Source of the DNA: Datisca glomerata | Lineage: Eukaryota; Streptophyta; Magnoliopsida; Cucurbitales; Datiscaceae | Direction: 5' to 3' | DNA: 64,000 nucleotides | Assembly (NCBI GenBank): GCA_003255025.1 | Contig: QANY01002271.1 | Span: 104,504-168,503 of the forward strand | Part shown: positions 33,640 to 44,175 of the stretch, in pieces | How positions within the stretch are numbered: position 1 is the first letter of the stretch | How the letters are laid out: every line of letters begins with the position of its first letter | Notes under the pieces: model-generated | Seen by the model: only the letters and a program-made list of their open reading frames with translations | Told to the model about the DNA's origin: nothing | Databases searched by the model: none | Made by a program: the position numbers and the translations under genes

Positions 33640-34090
33640 ATGTTTCAGATATTTTGATGTTTCGGTGTGTTCGTTCGAAAAAAAATTCATCATCTAAAAT
33701 AATGTTATAAAATTTATTATATATAATATAATTAAAAAAATTAAATTAATAGATTATATCATGTAAATAATACTTAATTATCATTAAAATTCAACAAAAA
33801 TATCATATTAAGTTGACGTGTTAAAAAATACTACAATTCCTTTATAATTCAAGAGTATTCAAACTGATCTCATCATACCTCTGTAAAGAAATATGTTGAG
33901 AAAATTTAATTAAAACAACACAAATTCAAAAAAGCATTTCGGCTGGAACAAGATCGAAATACGGCTGAAACAAACTGAAATTTTGGATGAAAACAATTTC
34001 AACCCCCTATTTCGTTTGGGTTCCTTGCCGGAATCGAAATGTTTCGGCCATTCCGGCCGAAACGAAAGGAAACAGACCACTATCATTCCA
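33640..34090. repeat. Dispersed-repeat-like segment with GGCCGAAAC motifs
   Basis: The right end is rich in TTTCGGCC/GGCCGAAAC motifs (33930-34070), and the left end has GATGTTTCGGTGTGTTCG in a comparable position, separated by very AT-rich DNA. This suggests a non-autonomous element, but the ends were not defined. Confidence 0.35.
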
Positions 34091-34539
34091 TACACTAATT
34101 TTTGTTTCCCTTCACCTCTGATCTACCTTCCATTCAAAATGTATTTATGAAATTACATGTTTACCCTTCATCTCATTTCTTTTTTTTTCATTTTTTACAC
34201 TTCTTATTCATTTTCTTCTACGGTTTTTTCTTGGTCTTCTTACTTCTTCATGCAACAATAAAATATTTATTTATTTCCTTTTTCCGGTTCATGAATTTTC
34301 TAAAAATGAGGTTTTGCCCACTTTTACAGATCTAAAGACAAACCAGATTTGGCCTAGATCTGAAAATGAATTTTTGTCTATTTTTACAGAACAGAACCAT
34401 ATCTAGCCACAAACGAAATCTGAAAATAGATTTTTGCCCATTTTTGGGCAGCAATTCCTCATTCTAGTTCTTCTTTGATGTTTTACTTTTTTTAATCTTT
34501 CGACGTTTTATTTTTGGAGTGTCATTCATGGGGATACAC
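34091..34539. other. Intergenic, T-rich, no gene seen
   Basis: Pyrimidine-rich with three copies of a TTTTTGCCCA/TTTTTACAGA motif (about 34310-34450). No coding sequence. Confidence 0.5.
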
Positions 34540-34618
34540 TGGCGTCGTGTACCTATCATGTAGCAATCATGTAAACTACACGATAGATACACAGACATCG
34601 TGTAGACTACACGATGTC
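34540..34618. repeat. Short TACACGAT-type repeat patch outside the MULE
   Basis: Contains the same degenerate palindromic motif as the arrays in the MULE at 37.4-44.7 kb (TCGTGTACCTATCATGTAG, CTACACGATAGATACACAG, CATCGTGTAGACTACACGAT). It abuts the QUL-like scrap at 34619. Confidence 0.75.
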
Positions 34619-34660
34619 TAAGAAAACCTAGCTTCTTCACTCCAGGAGCTTTCCATGTCC
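34619..34660 (-). pseudogene. Short QUL first-exon-like scrap
   Basis: On the minus strand GGACATGGAAAGCTCCTGG followed by a GAAGAAGCTAGG block resembles the first-exon start region of the QUL pseudogene (GGACGTGGAAACCTTCTGG and the same GAAGAAGCTAGG block) over about 34 bp, with a few mismatches and one indel. Similarity stops on both sides. Here an ATG is present where the 5.9-kb copy has ACG. The match is short and could be chance, but the dispersed repeat at 36.25 kb also has its partner upstream of QUL. Confidence 0.4.
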
Positions 34661-36249
34661 AAACTCCCAAGAGTGAAATGCTTGAAACAATTGAGTTGAG
34701 AATCCCACTTACAAAGAGAAAATCATAATCTATCATAACTAAATAGCTTCTCTATCTATTTCCATGAATCCGGAGTATTCTTTATGTAAAAAAACCCCAA
34801 TTTATGAGTCTTTCAAATTAAAATGTGTAAATCTTTGCCTAGTAATCATACATCAAGCTCACACTGTTAGACAAAGAAGCATGTCATACTCATCCAACGA
34901 GTAAAATCCTCAACACAAGCTTTAGACTGCGAAATAATAAGCTCTATCTTCTTGATTCCTTGGAAGAATGAGCAATATAGAAGATGTTTCTGCCTAGACA
35001 ATGGCAAATTTGAAACCCGCTGGCGTTCTCTCTTTCAGCCAACACCGAAAAATTCAGTCTCCAACAGGTAATCAACAAGATCGACCAGCAAGAAAAGTAA
35101 ACAACATATCAATCGAATTCGCATCCCCAAATCATCCTGCTTGAACCTCGAAAAAACTCAAATATCTTACGCAAGTCATTAAAGGAGTATCTCTAGCCCA
35201 TTTTGCAACTGTTTCCAGCAATCAACGCTGATAGTTGATTGACACCAAAAGAGAAGGAAAACAGTTCATTAGCAAATGTTGCTTTCCATTTTTAATTGCA
35301 TACAGATAGAGTTCAAATCCCAAGAAAGAAAATTGGATGCAGATCCAATCCAGTGAGTATCAAACCCATCACACATATGTGTATACATATATATATATAT
35401 ACACTAATTGATTACACAAGGTTTATTTGATAAAGTAGTTATATGAATTTTCATTGAATATTTTGGTCATAACCACAACTAAATAATGATGGAACATTGA
35501 ACATTAATGATTTCTAGTTATTCAAAGCTTCAACAAACATATGGAATAATTTTTAAGCAAGAAATGTGTGCATGTGAATCTCTTCTCATCATAATATGAA
35601 GATTCCATATTTTAATGAATAAACGTAAAGACAGAGCTTAAACGGTTATGTTTGAATTTTATGATTCGTTAACAAATGATGGTTGTTGAAAAAGGAAAGA
35701 GAATGAAGGGAGAGAAAGCAAGAATTGGTTTGGCTGCAAAGTATTTTTCTTATCAAATGTTGTGGAAATATGGTAATAATAAATAGATTGATTTGTAAAA
35801 AAATGTTAAAATCTTATTCTACATTTAAATAAATAGAATAGAATAAGGAAAAAAGAAGAAATAAAGTAGAAAGATAAAATATATGGATGAGTAGCTAATT
35901 AAAATCACACCAAATATCATTAAGGGCAATTTTGGATCACTATGAAAATCTTCGGAGAACTGTAAAAATGATCCATTTTCAGGTCAAACTGTAAAAATGT
36001 CTGAGAACTTTTTATTGCAAAAATTGTTAAAGTATGGTAACTAATTTCTTTAACACTGTAATTTTGATAAATAAATTATTTATTTTAGTCATGTTCAGTC
36101 ATTTTTGTAAGTGAAAATATATTTGGTACTTTTTTGGCAGTCGAAACTTGAAAGCTAGCTTTTTTCGAAAATCCCAGGATAAAATAGTTCAAGATATTTC
36201 TCCAATTTTTATATATGTGCTGATTATGAGTTTGGTCCCTATAATTTTC
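34661..36249. other. Intergenic, no gene seen
   Basis: AT-rich; a short TA/CA run near 35375-35405. No coding sequence recognised. Confidence 0.5.
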
Positions 36250-36352
36250 GAAGGCAGTTTTTTTAAAATAAATATTTTAAATGTAAATTAGAATTTTTAG
36301 ATACTTTTCAAATATAATGAAATATTTATATAATGTTGCTTATGTCTGATGA
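36250..36352 (+). repeat. Dispersed repeat copy 2 (partner at 6.6 kb)
   Basis: Closely matches 6612-6712 in the same orientation. Upstream, GTCGAAACTTGAAAG and AAAATAGTTCAA also echo sequence just outside the QUL pseudogene (5940-5985), which supports a duplicated QUL upstream region. Confidence 0.72.
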
Positions 36353-37389
36353 AAAAAATATTTGTACGTTGTTTAAAAAAATTTATTTTGTCTTTTGACA
36401 TAGTAAAAAAAGTAGTGAGTTTGATTTTATCTTAAGACATTTATAACTTCTTAGAATTAATAATGATCATCATTCTTATCCTAGTTCAACCTGAGGCACA
36501 TTTAATCCTTACGTTCATTTGTGACTTTAATACATTTAAGACTTATAAATATTGATTTTGAGAATATATATTTGATAAATATTTAAAATATATTTTTTGT
36601 TCTTCAATTGTTATTTACTTTTGTCATGAACTAGAATGCTTCGGATTTAGCTCAATAATAGATGAATTAATATAATAATTGAATGAATAACATATGGACG
36701 AATCTTTTCAGCAGAAAAGTCTTTAAGATTATAGTTTAATAATATATTTATTAATAATAATTGAATAAATAATATTTGGACAGACCTTATTGTCAGAAAT
36801 GTCTTAAGATAAAACAAAAATTACAAATGTCTCAAGCGATTGTATCACCTCCTAAACATGGAAACATCTGCTTAAAAGGAGCCATGTAGGGTAAACAGCT
36901 TGTTTACAAGAGGTAACAAGCTGTTTTTGCATCGAGTAAAATAGTGTAACTAAAGTGATTACATGGAATAAAATAATTACTTACATAAATTACATAACTG
37001 TTTACTTACGACATGGAGCTCCAGTAAGAAAAATGCAAGGGAAGAGATGGAGGAGAGAGAGTTATTAAAAACAAATCCAAGTTGCGATAGGATTTGGCTG
37101 TGTTGGAATTAAATATCTTTTCTATCTATAGGTCATGAAAATTATATTTGAAACAATTTGTTTGTTTCAACAAAAATCCAATTTGCCCAAAGCTTAATGC
37201 AATTTCAATTTTATTCTAATGAAGAAGAGGAAGGAAATTTTTGTAGAGACAATCAACCGATAATGTCCCTAATATAGATTATGAAAAAGCGGAAGAAAGA
37301 TCAATACTCACTTTCAAATTAAAAGAATCATCAAAACACAGAGGTATTCATTCCTTTCCTCCCCTAAAATAATTCTGTATACAATTCCA
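36353..37389. other. Intergenic, no gene seen
   Basis: AT-rich sequence up to the MULE; two similar segments, at about 36640-36730 and 36735-36800, share TTGAATGAATAACATATGGAC-type text and form a short diverged direct repeat. The last nine bases (37381-37389, ACAATTCCA) are the likely left target duplication. Confidence 0.55.
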
Positions 37390-37861
37390 AGGGGTTTTCC
37401 CTAAACTATACCTCAGGAAAAAACTACATCCAACCCTAATTTTCATTGGTTTATACCCATGGCCCATCTTCCCCTTATTTTTTCTCCCTCTTTTTTTCCC
37501 CCAATACCCTTCCTACATATTGTTCAATCAAATGTCAAATTCTTCTTCACCCAACACTCAACCTCCTTACCCACCTCCATTACCCTCATTTCTCCTTCTT
37601 CGTTTTTCATTTCTTCAGCTTCTTCTTCGTCTTCTTCTTGTTGCAAGAGAATATTTCATCTTCTTCTTCATCTTCAAGAAAAGCTTTCATCGTCTTCTTC
37701 ATCTTCAAGGAAGTCTTGCAAGTATGAGTTTTGTTTTCTTCTTTCTGGAAAGCTTGAAGTTTCATGGATTTTTCGTTCATGAGTTTTCTGCGTTTTTTGT
37801 TCCTACAATAATATGCAGGAGGTTGTTTGAAGTTCATTTAGTGTACATGATAACTACAAGT

Positions 37862-38370
37862 TGATTGTGTAGTGTACATGCAGACTACACGAGTTCTACA
37901 CGATCCTCGTGTAGGCATCGTGCACACTCCACACAGTGTACACGATGATCATGTAGTCCTTGTGTATACTACACGATGGTCTTATAGTGCATCAAGAACT
38001 TCTTCAACAGTTCAAGATGCACTACAAGATGATCGTATAGTCCTCGTGTACACCACACGATGACACTATACGATGATCGTATAATTCTTATGTACAGTAC
38101 ATGATGGTCTTGTAGTGCATCGTGAACTTCTTTAATAGTTCACGATGCACTATAAGACCATCGTGTAACATCTTGTGCACTAACGAGTACTACCCAATCA
38201 TCATGTAGTCATCGTGTAGTGCACAAGATCTCTACACGATCATCTTATAGTCATCATTTACACTACATGATGATCGTGTAGTCCGTGTGTACACTACATG
38301 ATGACTATACGATGATCGTGTAGATCTTATGTACACAACACAATCATCTTGTAATTTTTCATTTCATCCT
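37862..38370. repeat. TACACGAT palindromic array 1 (left subterminal)
   Basis: About 25 degenerate motif copies alternating between CTACACGATG and CATCGTGTAG forms, many joined as near-palindromes. It lies between the left terminal repeat region and the transposase start at 38415. A longer direct repeat, CTTGTAGTGCATCGTGAACT and a diverged copy, is also visible. Confidence 0.9.
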
Positions 38371-39713
38371 GTAGACTTCTTGTACTGACTTCCTTCATTG
38401 ATGTATATACAGATATGTCTGGAGTTCAAATATTTGTAATTCATAATGGAAATTGGAAGAAAAATGGTACAACATGGTCTTTTTAGTGGGAGAGAAGATC
38501 AAGTTATTGGAGATATCAACTAATTGTACTTACCACGAGCTATCAGGTATATTGCACGAAGAACTCCAAATAGACCCCTCAAAGTATGATATGTCCATCG
38601 AATTTTTCTATAAAAGTCATGTCCTTTGCCCTCCTACTAAAATTTTAAATGGTAGAGATTTACAGTTCTTTGTTAAAGAGAATGGATCAGAATCACTTCA
38701 AACCCCATTATTTGTAAGTACCAAGCCTAAATTTTTTCCATCTCAGAGTTGAGTTCCTGAGACCACAATGTCACAGCAACCTCAGGTTCCTAAAACTACA
38801 AGGTTTTACCAGAGTTAGGTTCCTGAAACTACAATGTCATAGTAACCTCTGCGTGAAAGCATTCCTCACTTTGAGAGTGTTGATCATTTTGAAAGGAATA
38901 ATCATTATGATGATGCTTTTGGTCATGATGATTGTAACGACCTTGGTGATGATTGTAATGACCTTGGTGACAATAATAATGTTTTTGAGGATGAGGATGT
39001 TGAGGGTGATGATGATGATGATTTTGATCAGGGGGCGTGTGATGAAGCCATCCGTGCAGATGATCTTGATGTAACCATCCGTGGAGACGACTATACAAAA
39101 ATACCATACTTGAATACTGGTCCCAAACCCGAGACAACTCATCATTTGCCATCACGATCTGATTTGAATGAACAACGTCCTAAGTCTAGTGAGAAACAGG
39201 CAGATTTGAATCAGCTTGTATCAGACAAAATAGGTATAGATTAGTTGTACAGTGATAAAGGCGAGCTGGTTAGGGTTGCTCGTATGATGTCCATTTGGAG
39301 AATATTTGAGTTTCGGGTCTTCAAGTCAACCTCGTCAATATTGATACTTGTATGTGTTGATAAAACATGTCAATGGAGGTTACCAGGCCATGAAACTGCA
39401 AAACTATCCATACTTCAAAGTTACAAAATTCATCAATACGTATACATGCACATTTGAAGTATTGAGACATGTACACCATGGTGCTTTATTTTTGTTGATT
39501 TGTTATTGTATAAGGTCTAAATACACGGGTGATGGACGTATATATAGGCCAAAAGGTATAATGGAAGATGTTCGGCTTGATCTTGATGTTAACATAAATT
39601 ACCATAAGGCATGGAGGGCTAAGGAATATGTTTTATGATTAGATCGAGGGTCTCCTAAAGACAACTATAGGATACAATCAGTATATTGTCACATGTTAGA
39701 ATAAAAAATACAG

Positions 39714-40308
39714 GTATTTATTTTTTATTTGGCCATCATAAAATCTACAGTCATTGTGTAGCCCATTATGTAGTCTACAAAATAAGTACACGGTTATCGT
39801 GTACCCATTGTGTAGACTATAAGATAGGTATATGAGCATCATGTACCCATCGTGTAGTCTACAAGATAGACACATGATGTCCATGTAATTATCTTGAAGT
39901 ATACATGATAGGTACACGAACATCGTGTACCCCTAGTGTACCCATCATGTACTCATCTTTGGGATCTATACATGATAGGTACATGGACATCATGAACCCC
40001 TTGTGTACCCTTCTTAAAGACTACATGATGGGTACACGATGTGCCTGTAACCATCTTGTAGACTACATGATGTCCGTGTAAGAATCTTGTAGTCTAAAGG
40101 ATGCATACAGAAACATCATGTACTCATCGAGTAATGTACACGATATATTACATGATGGCCACCTATCTTCCTGCATGTTACACGATAGCTACACAGATAT
40201 CATGTACATGTTGTGTAGTCTTCAATATGAGTACACGAACCTCGTATGCCCATCCTATAGACTATATACTCTGCCAATTTTAATACAACAATATTAAATA
40301 TTTTTTAG
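39714..40308 (+). other. Intron of MURA filled with palindromic repeat
   Basis: Coding sequence stops at ACAG then GTATTTATT (donor at 39714) and resumes after TTTTTTAG (acceptor ending 40308) with GTTTHIEINK, matching the order of domains in MURA proteins. Most of the 595-bp intron (39740-40260) is the TACACGAT repeat. Splicing is inferred, not shown. Confidence 0.65.
39740..40260. repeat. TACACGAT palindromic array 2 (intronic)
   Basis: Degenerate copies of TACACGAT, ATCGTGTA and GGTACACGAACATCGTGTAC-type units spaced roughly every 20-35 bp. Same family as the other MULE arrays. Confidence 0.9.
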
Positions 40309-41159
40309 GGACAACAACACACATAGAGATTAATAAGCATGATCATTTTAAATATTGTTTCATGGTTCTTGGACCCTCTGAGTCGATTTCTCAGTTGTAA
40401 ATGGCATGTCATTGTTTTTGATTTAACAGTCTTAAAATTCAAATATAAAGAGGTATTATTTATTGCATCAACAAAGATAGGAACAACCAAGTATATCCCA
40501 TTGCATTTGGCATTGCAGATTCATAAATAATGATTCATGAGAATGAATCTTCCGTAAACTTCACGATGTAATCGGTGATCCGGAAGACTTAGTGTTCATA
40601 TCTAAAAGGCATACAAGTATACTAAATGGTGTATATGTTGTCTTTCCCAATGCGCTTCATGGAGCTTGCATATTTTATATGTGCCAAAATATCAAATCAA
40701 TTTATAAAAAGGAAGATGCAGTTGCGTTGTTTTTTAAAACATAAAAGGAATACCGTATATCAAATTCCGATAAGTTGATGACTCATTTTACATCTTCATT
40801 TCATGCAATCTCACAATATTGGCCACAACCGACAAATGTGTAGAAGGGTACAAGAAAATTACAGAACTCACCTTACACTTGGGTAGTTGAACCAAGATTT
40901 AAACCTCACTTCATCCTCTGAATATATTGAGCCAAATGGTTGGTAAGGTTTGAAGTCTGTTTTGGCAACAACTTTCTGTTCAGCTTTTTTTCTTTGCTTC
41001 TTGTTTTCCTCTTTTCCTGTTTTCCAAGTAGGTGACTCAAGGACCCGATATCTCTTTGTCTTCCTTTTAACCAGGAAGATGAGCTCTTCTTCTTCTCCCT
41101 TATTAGACTGCTCTGATGATCTAACCGAATCTATCAAGCCTAAAATTATCGATGCAACA

Positions 41160-41274
41160 GTATCTTCATTGGCGGGCTGCTCTTTTTTTCTCTCTCTCTC
41201 TCTCTTTCTTCTTCTTTTTTAGATTTATTTTCTTCTTTATCTTTCTCCTTTTCCCCTTCTCTTTCTTCTTTCTT

Positions 41275-41305
<31 letters not shown>

Positions 41306-41930
41306 TTTTCTCATTCTTCCCTTTTTCTTATTCTTCTTTTCCTTCATTTTCTTCTTCATTTTCTTTTCTTCTTTCTTCTTCTTTTTCTTATTCTTTTATT
41401 TTGTCTTCTTTTATTTATACTTCTTCTTTTTCATTCTATTCTTTCTTCCTTTTCATCCCCCTCCTCATTTTTCCCTTCGTATGTTTCATTTGTTTCTTCT
41501 TTTTCTTCTTTTTCTACTTATTCTTTATCTCATTCCTTTCCTTCTTTATCTCTTTCTGTTTAATTTTTTTCTTCTTTTTCTACTATTTTTTCTTTCATTT
41601 TTACTAACTCTTATTCCGCTTTTATCTCCACTTCTTTTTCTTCTTCATCCTCTTTCTTTCCTTCATTTGTTTCTTCTTTTTTTCGTTTCCCTCTTCTTTC
41701 TCTCCTTTTCCTCTCCATCTTTGTTGTTTTCATCTTCTTCCTCCTTTTCGTTGACCTCTTCCTTTTCCTTTCCCTCTTCCTCTTTCTTATTTTCATCTTG
41801 TTCCTTTTCTTTCTCTACCTTTCTCTTTTCCTCTATCTCCATCTCCTCCATTCTTTTTTCCTCAGTCTCCTTCTTTTCTTCTTCTTCCTCCTCCCCCTCG
41901 AAATTCATCGTTTGTAGTCTCCTGAAGTTC
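41160..41930. repeat. CTT/TTC-rich polypyrimidine tract
   Basis: Plus strand almost entirely C/T, including an uninterrupted CTT run around 41267-41304. On the minus strand it encodes a Glu/Lys-rich low-complexity linker of the DUF1985-type gene. Plus-strand Phe/Ser/Leu open frames are artefacts of composition. Confidence 0.85.
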
Positions 41931-42279
41931 GAGGACAAAATGAGTAATCATCTATCCGTGATGTTACCAAATGGTCCATCAAAATATTGATTTGGAAAAT
42001 CGTAAAAGATATGTCTGCTTACATGGACACAATCTTCTTGTCCATTGACGTGATCTTTTGATCTATTCGAATCAAACATTTCCTCACCAAATTCCCATTC
42101 TTATCCTCTGTCTTTTCAATGCCCTCCTCCTCGGACCTCTTCATCCTATTCTTCTTCTTATCATCATCATCTTCCTCTTCTACCCATTGTAAGGATATAT
42201 AAGCCGTCAATTGAAAACAATGTAATATAAATAAGAAAAACCAGTTAAAGAATGAGTACAAGATGATCATGAAATCTAT

Positions 42280-42662
42280 ATCATGATACATGATGAGTAC
42301 ACGATGTCTGTGTACCCATCCTGAAGTCTACACGATGGTCGTGTAACTATAATGTAGCCTGCACGATAGGTACACGATGGTCGTGTAACTATAATGTAGC
42401 CTGCATGATAGGTACACGATGGCCATGTAACTATCTTGTAGACTTCAGGATGGGTACACGATGTCAGTGTAACCATCGAGTGGTGTCTAAAAGGATATAT
42501 GATGAGTACATGCTATTTGTGTACCCATCCTCAAGTCTACACGATGGTCGTGTAACCTTCGTATGGCCTACACAATAGGCGCATGAGGTTAGTGTAACCA
42601 TCGTATAGTCTATATGATGTCTGTGTAAAAGAAGAAGAAGTGTACATGATGATCTTGAACAT
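42280..42662. repeat. TACACGAT palindromic array 3 (inside antisense gene)
   Basis: Same motif; one 70-bp segment, GTCTACACGATGGTCGTGTA followed by ACTATAATGTAGCCTGCAC, is repeated in tandem at about 42328-42415. It sits between two exon-like segments of the minus-strand gene, next to a GTATG donor, so probably within an intron. Confidence 0.88.
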
Positions 42663-43767
42663 ACCTTCTCCTCCATCTGTTGGTCTCCGGCTATTAATCT
42701 CTAGTAGCTTGTTTCTTCTTCCTTCTCTATAGGGATCAAAGAATGAACTGTCAACTAAAAATGCAAGTAATATAAATTAGTATATATGCAAGTAATATAA
42801 ATTAAGTTATCAACATAATTCACAACTTACATTCTTTTTTGAAAAAACTTCTTTTCGAAGATTCTCGACTGGTACCATTGTGTTGGACACCATTTGAGAA
42901 CCATCGGTACCTTAGTCAAAATCTGGTTACCGTACAATCTATCCACCAAAGGCATAGATTCTAACACCCATGCATATTTAAACAAAAAAGAGTAATTCAG
43001 TATTCACCATATAAATAAATCAAAATACCAGTTTGTATACAATACTACATAGAAGTAAATAAAATTTATCTCGAAGGCAAAATGACATCTATTCAGTGAG
43101 TATCCGTGAACCGCAGGGGATTTCTTTGTTTTTTTACTTGATCCTTAAGATCACAAAAAACAACATGTGTATTCTTTACGGATAGTAATGATTTTATTGT
43201 TCTACAAAAAGAGACTCCCCCCATGGATATTAGTTGGATACTTCGAGGTCACAACCAAAATGATCCATCTTTTCTCAATTCGGGTCCAGCTTTCCTTCCC
43301 AAACAGAAAATGCTCTAATAAATAAATAAGAGTCACATTCACAATATCATAATCTGCCTCATATTCAGTGTTTTGAACTTTTCCTCCAGACCAACCATGG
43401 CTATTCCATGGGATTCATGAAAGTACAGATCACATAATCTTCTTCTCATCATGACAAGAAAATAAATATCCTCCTCAAATGGAGTGTCATTGACAGATTC
43501 GACCTCCCTAGATAGTAGTTAGTGGCACACAGTGGCTAGAATTTTCATCGTTGGGAGATCCAGTAGATAGTCAAAGCATGCCTCCCCAAATAGGGATAGT
43601 TGACTCGGTGTCAGCTTCTCCGTGAAAACCTCTATAACATGGGTATTACACTTTGCATTTCCCTAGCTTTAGGAATTCTAGTAATGTCATAGACGTATCG
43701 CAATTTCATTTTTTATAAAGCCATAACCTATAGAAAATTCAAGGTAGACATAAGATCAGAGAAGTAA

Positions 43768-44175
43768 AGTGTACATGATGATCGTGTAAACTACACGATG
43801 ATCGTATACCTATCATGTAGTATACATGATGTTTACACGACGACCGTGTAGTCTTCATGTACACTACACGATCATCATGTAGTGTACACAATGACATTGT
43901 ATTCTTCATGTACACAACACGATAGGCTACACGATCCATCATTAAGTGTACATGACGGGGTACACGAGGACCGTGTAGTCATCCTGTACACTAATTAATA
44001 ACTACACGATCATCGTGTACCCCTTCGTATAGTGTACAAGATGACTATATTGTGTATTCGAAAATGGCCATGTAGTCATCTTGTACACTACATGATGAGG
44101 TACATGACGATCGTGTAGTCATCATGTAATGTTTAGGATGACTACATGGTCGTCTTTAAAAAAATCGTGTAGTGT
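43768..44175. repeat. TACACGAT palindromic array 4 (right subterminal)
   Basis: Dense alternating CTACACGATG/CATCGTGTAG units (for example GTAAACTACACGATGATCGT). It mirrors array 1 at the opposite end of the MULE and lies outside both coding regions. Confidence 0.9.

Larger units (their letters stand above)
38415..40860 (+). pseudogene. MURA-type MULE transposase pseudogene
   Basis: MURA catalyses cut-and-paste transposition of Mutator elements. From ATG 38415: MSGVQIFVIHNGNWKKNG then a TAG, continuing in other frames with a PB1-like region (LLEISTNCTYHELSG, DPSKYDMSIEF), three 33-bp tandem repeats (38753-38851, VPETTMSQQPQ type), an Asp-rich linker, the MuDR domain (IFEFRVFKSTSS, CVDKTCQWRL), and KAWRAKEYVL. 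After an intron (39714-40308) come THIEINKHDHFKYCFMVLG, the catalytic region KWHVIVFDLTVLKFKYKEVL (first catalytic Asp kept), YPIAFGIADS, and FISKRHTSILNGVYVVFPNA with HGACIFYMCQNIKS and onward to about 40840. Several frameshifts and stops break it, and the SWIM zinc finger was not found. Assignment is secure. Confidence 0.88.
40868..43700 (-). pseudogene. DUF1985-type gene of the MULE, decayed, antisense to MURA
   Basis: On the minus strand, about 43700-43080 gives DUF1985-like blocks in shifting frames: SLFGEACFDYLLDLPTMK, FEEDIYFLVMMRRLCDLY, LIYLLEHFLFGKESW, YPWG and SPAVHGYSLNRCHFAFE. Further exons: about 42960-42840 (LVDRLYGNQILTKVPMVLKW), about 42740-42665 (ending GAG/GTATG), 42190-41890 (RKCLIRIDQKITSMDKKI region), a Glu/Lys-rich low-complexity stretch (41930-41160), and 41137-40868 (DFKPYQPFGSIYSEDEVRFK). 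Such proteins often end in a Ulp1-type cysteine protease domain, which is absent here. Stops and frameshifts abound. The gene meets MURA tail to tail at about 40.86 kb. DUF1985 assignment is from pattern recognition of the blocks. Confidence 0.6.

Noticed and set aside
37446..37864. Plus-strand open frames at the left MULE end
   Set aside because: Pyrimidine-rich low-complexity Ser/Phe text in three overlapping phases, with no recognisable domain.
38829..39155. His/Gln-rich minus-strand open frames
   Set aside because: Antisense of the Asp-rich linker of MURA (GATGAT-type codons); no independent support.
41152..41990. Long Phe/Ser/Leu-rich plus-strand open frames
   Set aside because: Low-complexity CTT-rich sequence gives open frames in several phases; the plausible coding sense is the minus-strand Glu/Lys linker.
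37862..44175. TACACGAT arrays as a CRISPR-like array
   Set aside because: Units are degenerate, both orientations alternate, there are no uniform unique spacers, and the DNA is plant nuclear.
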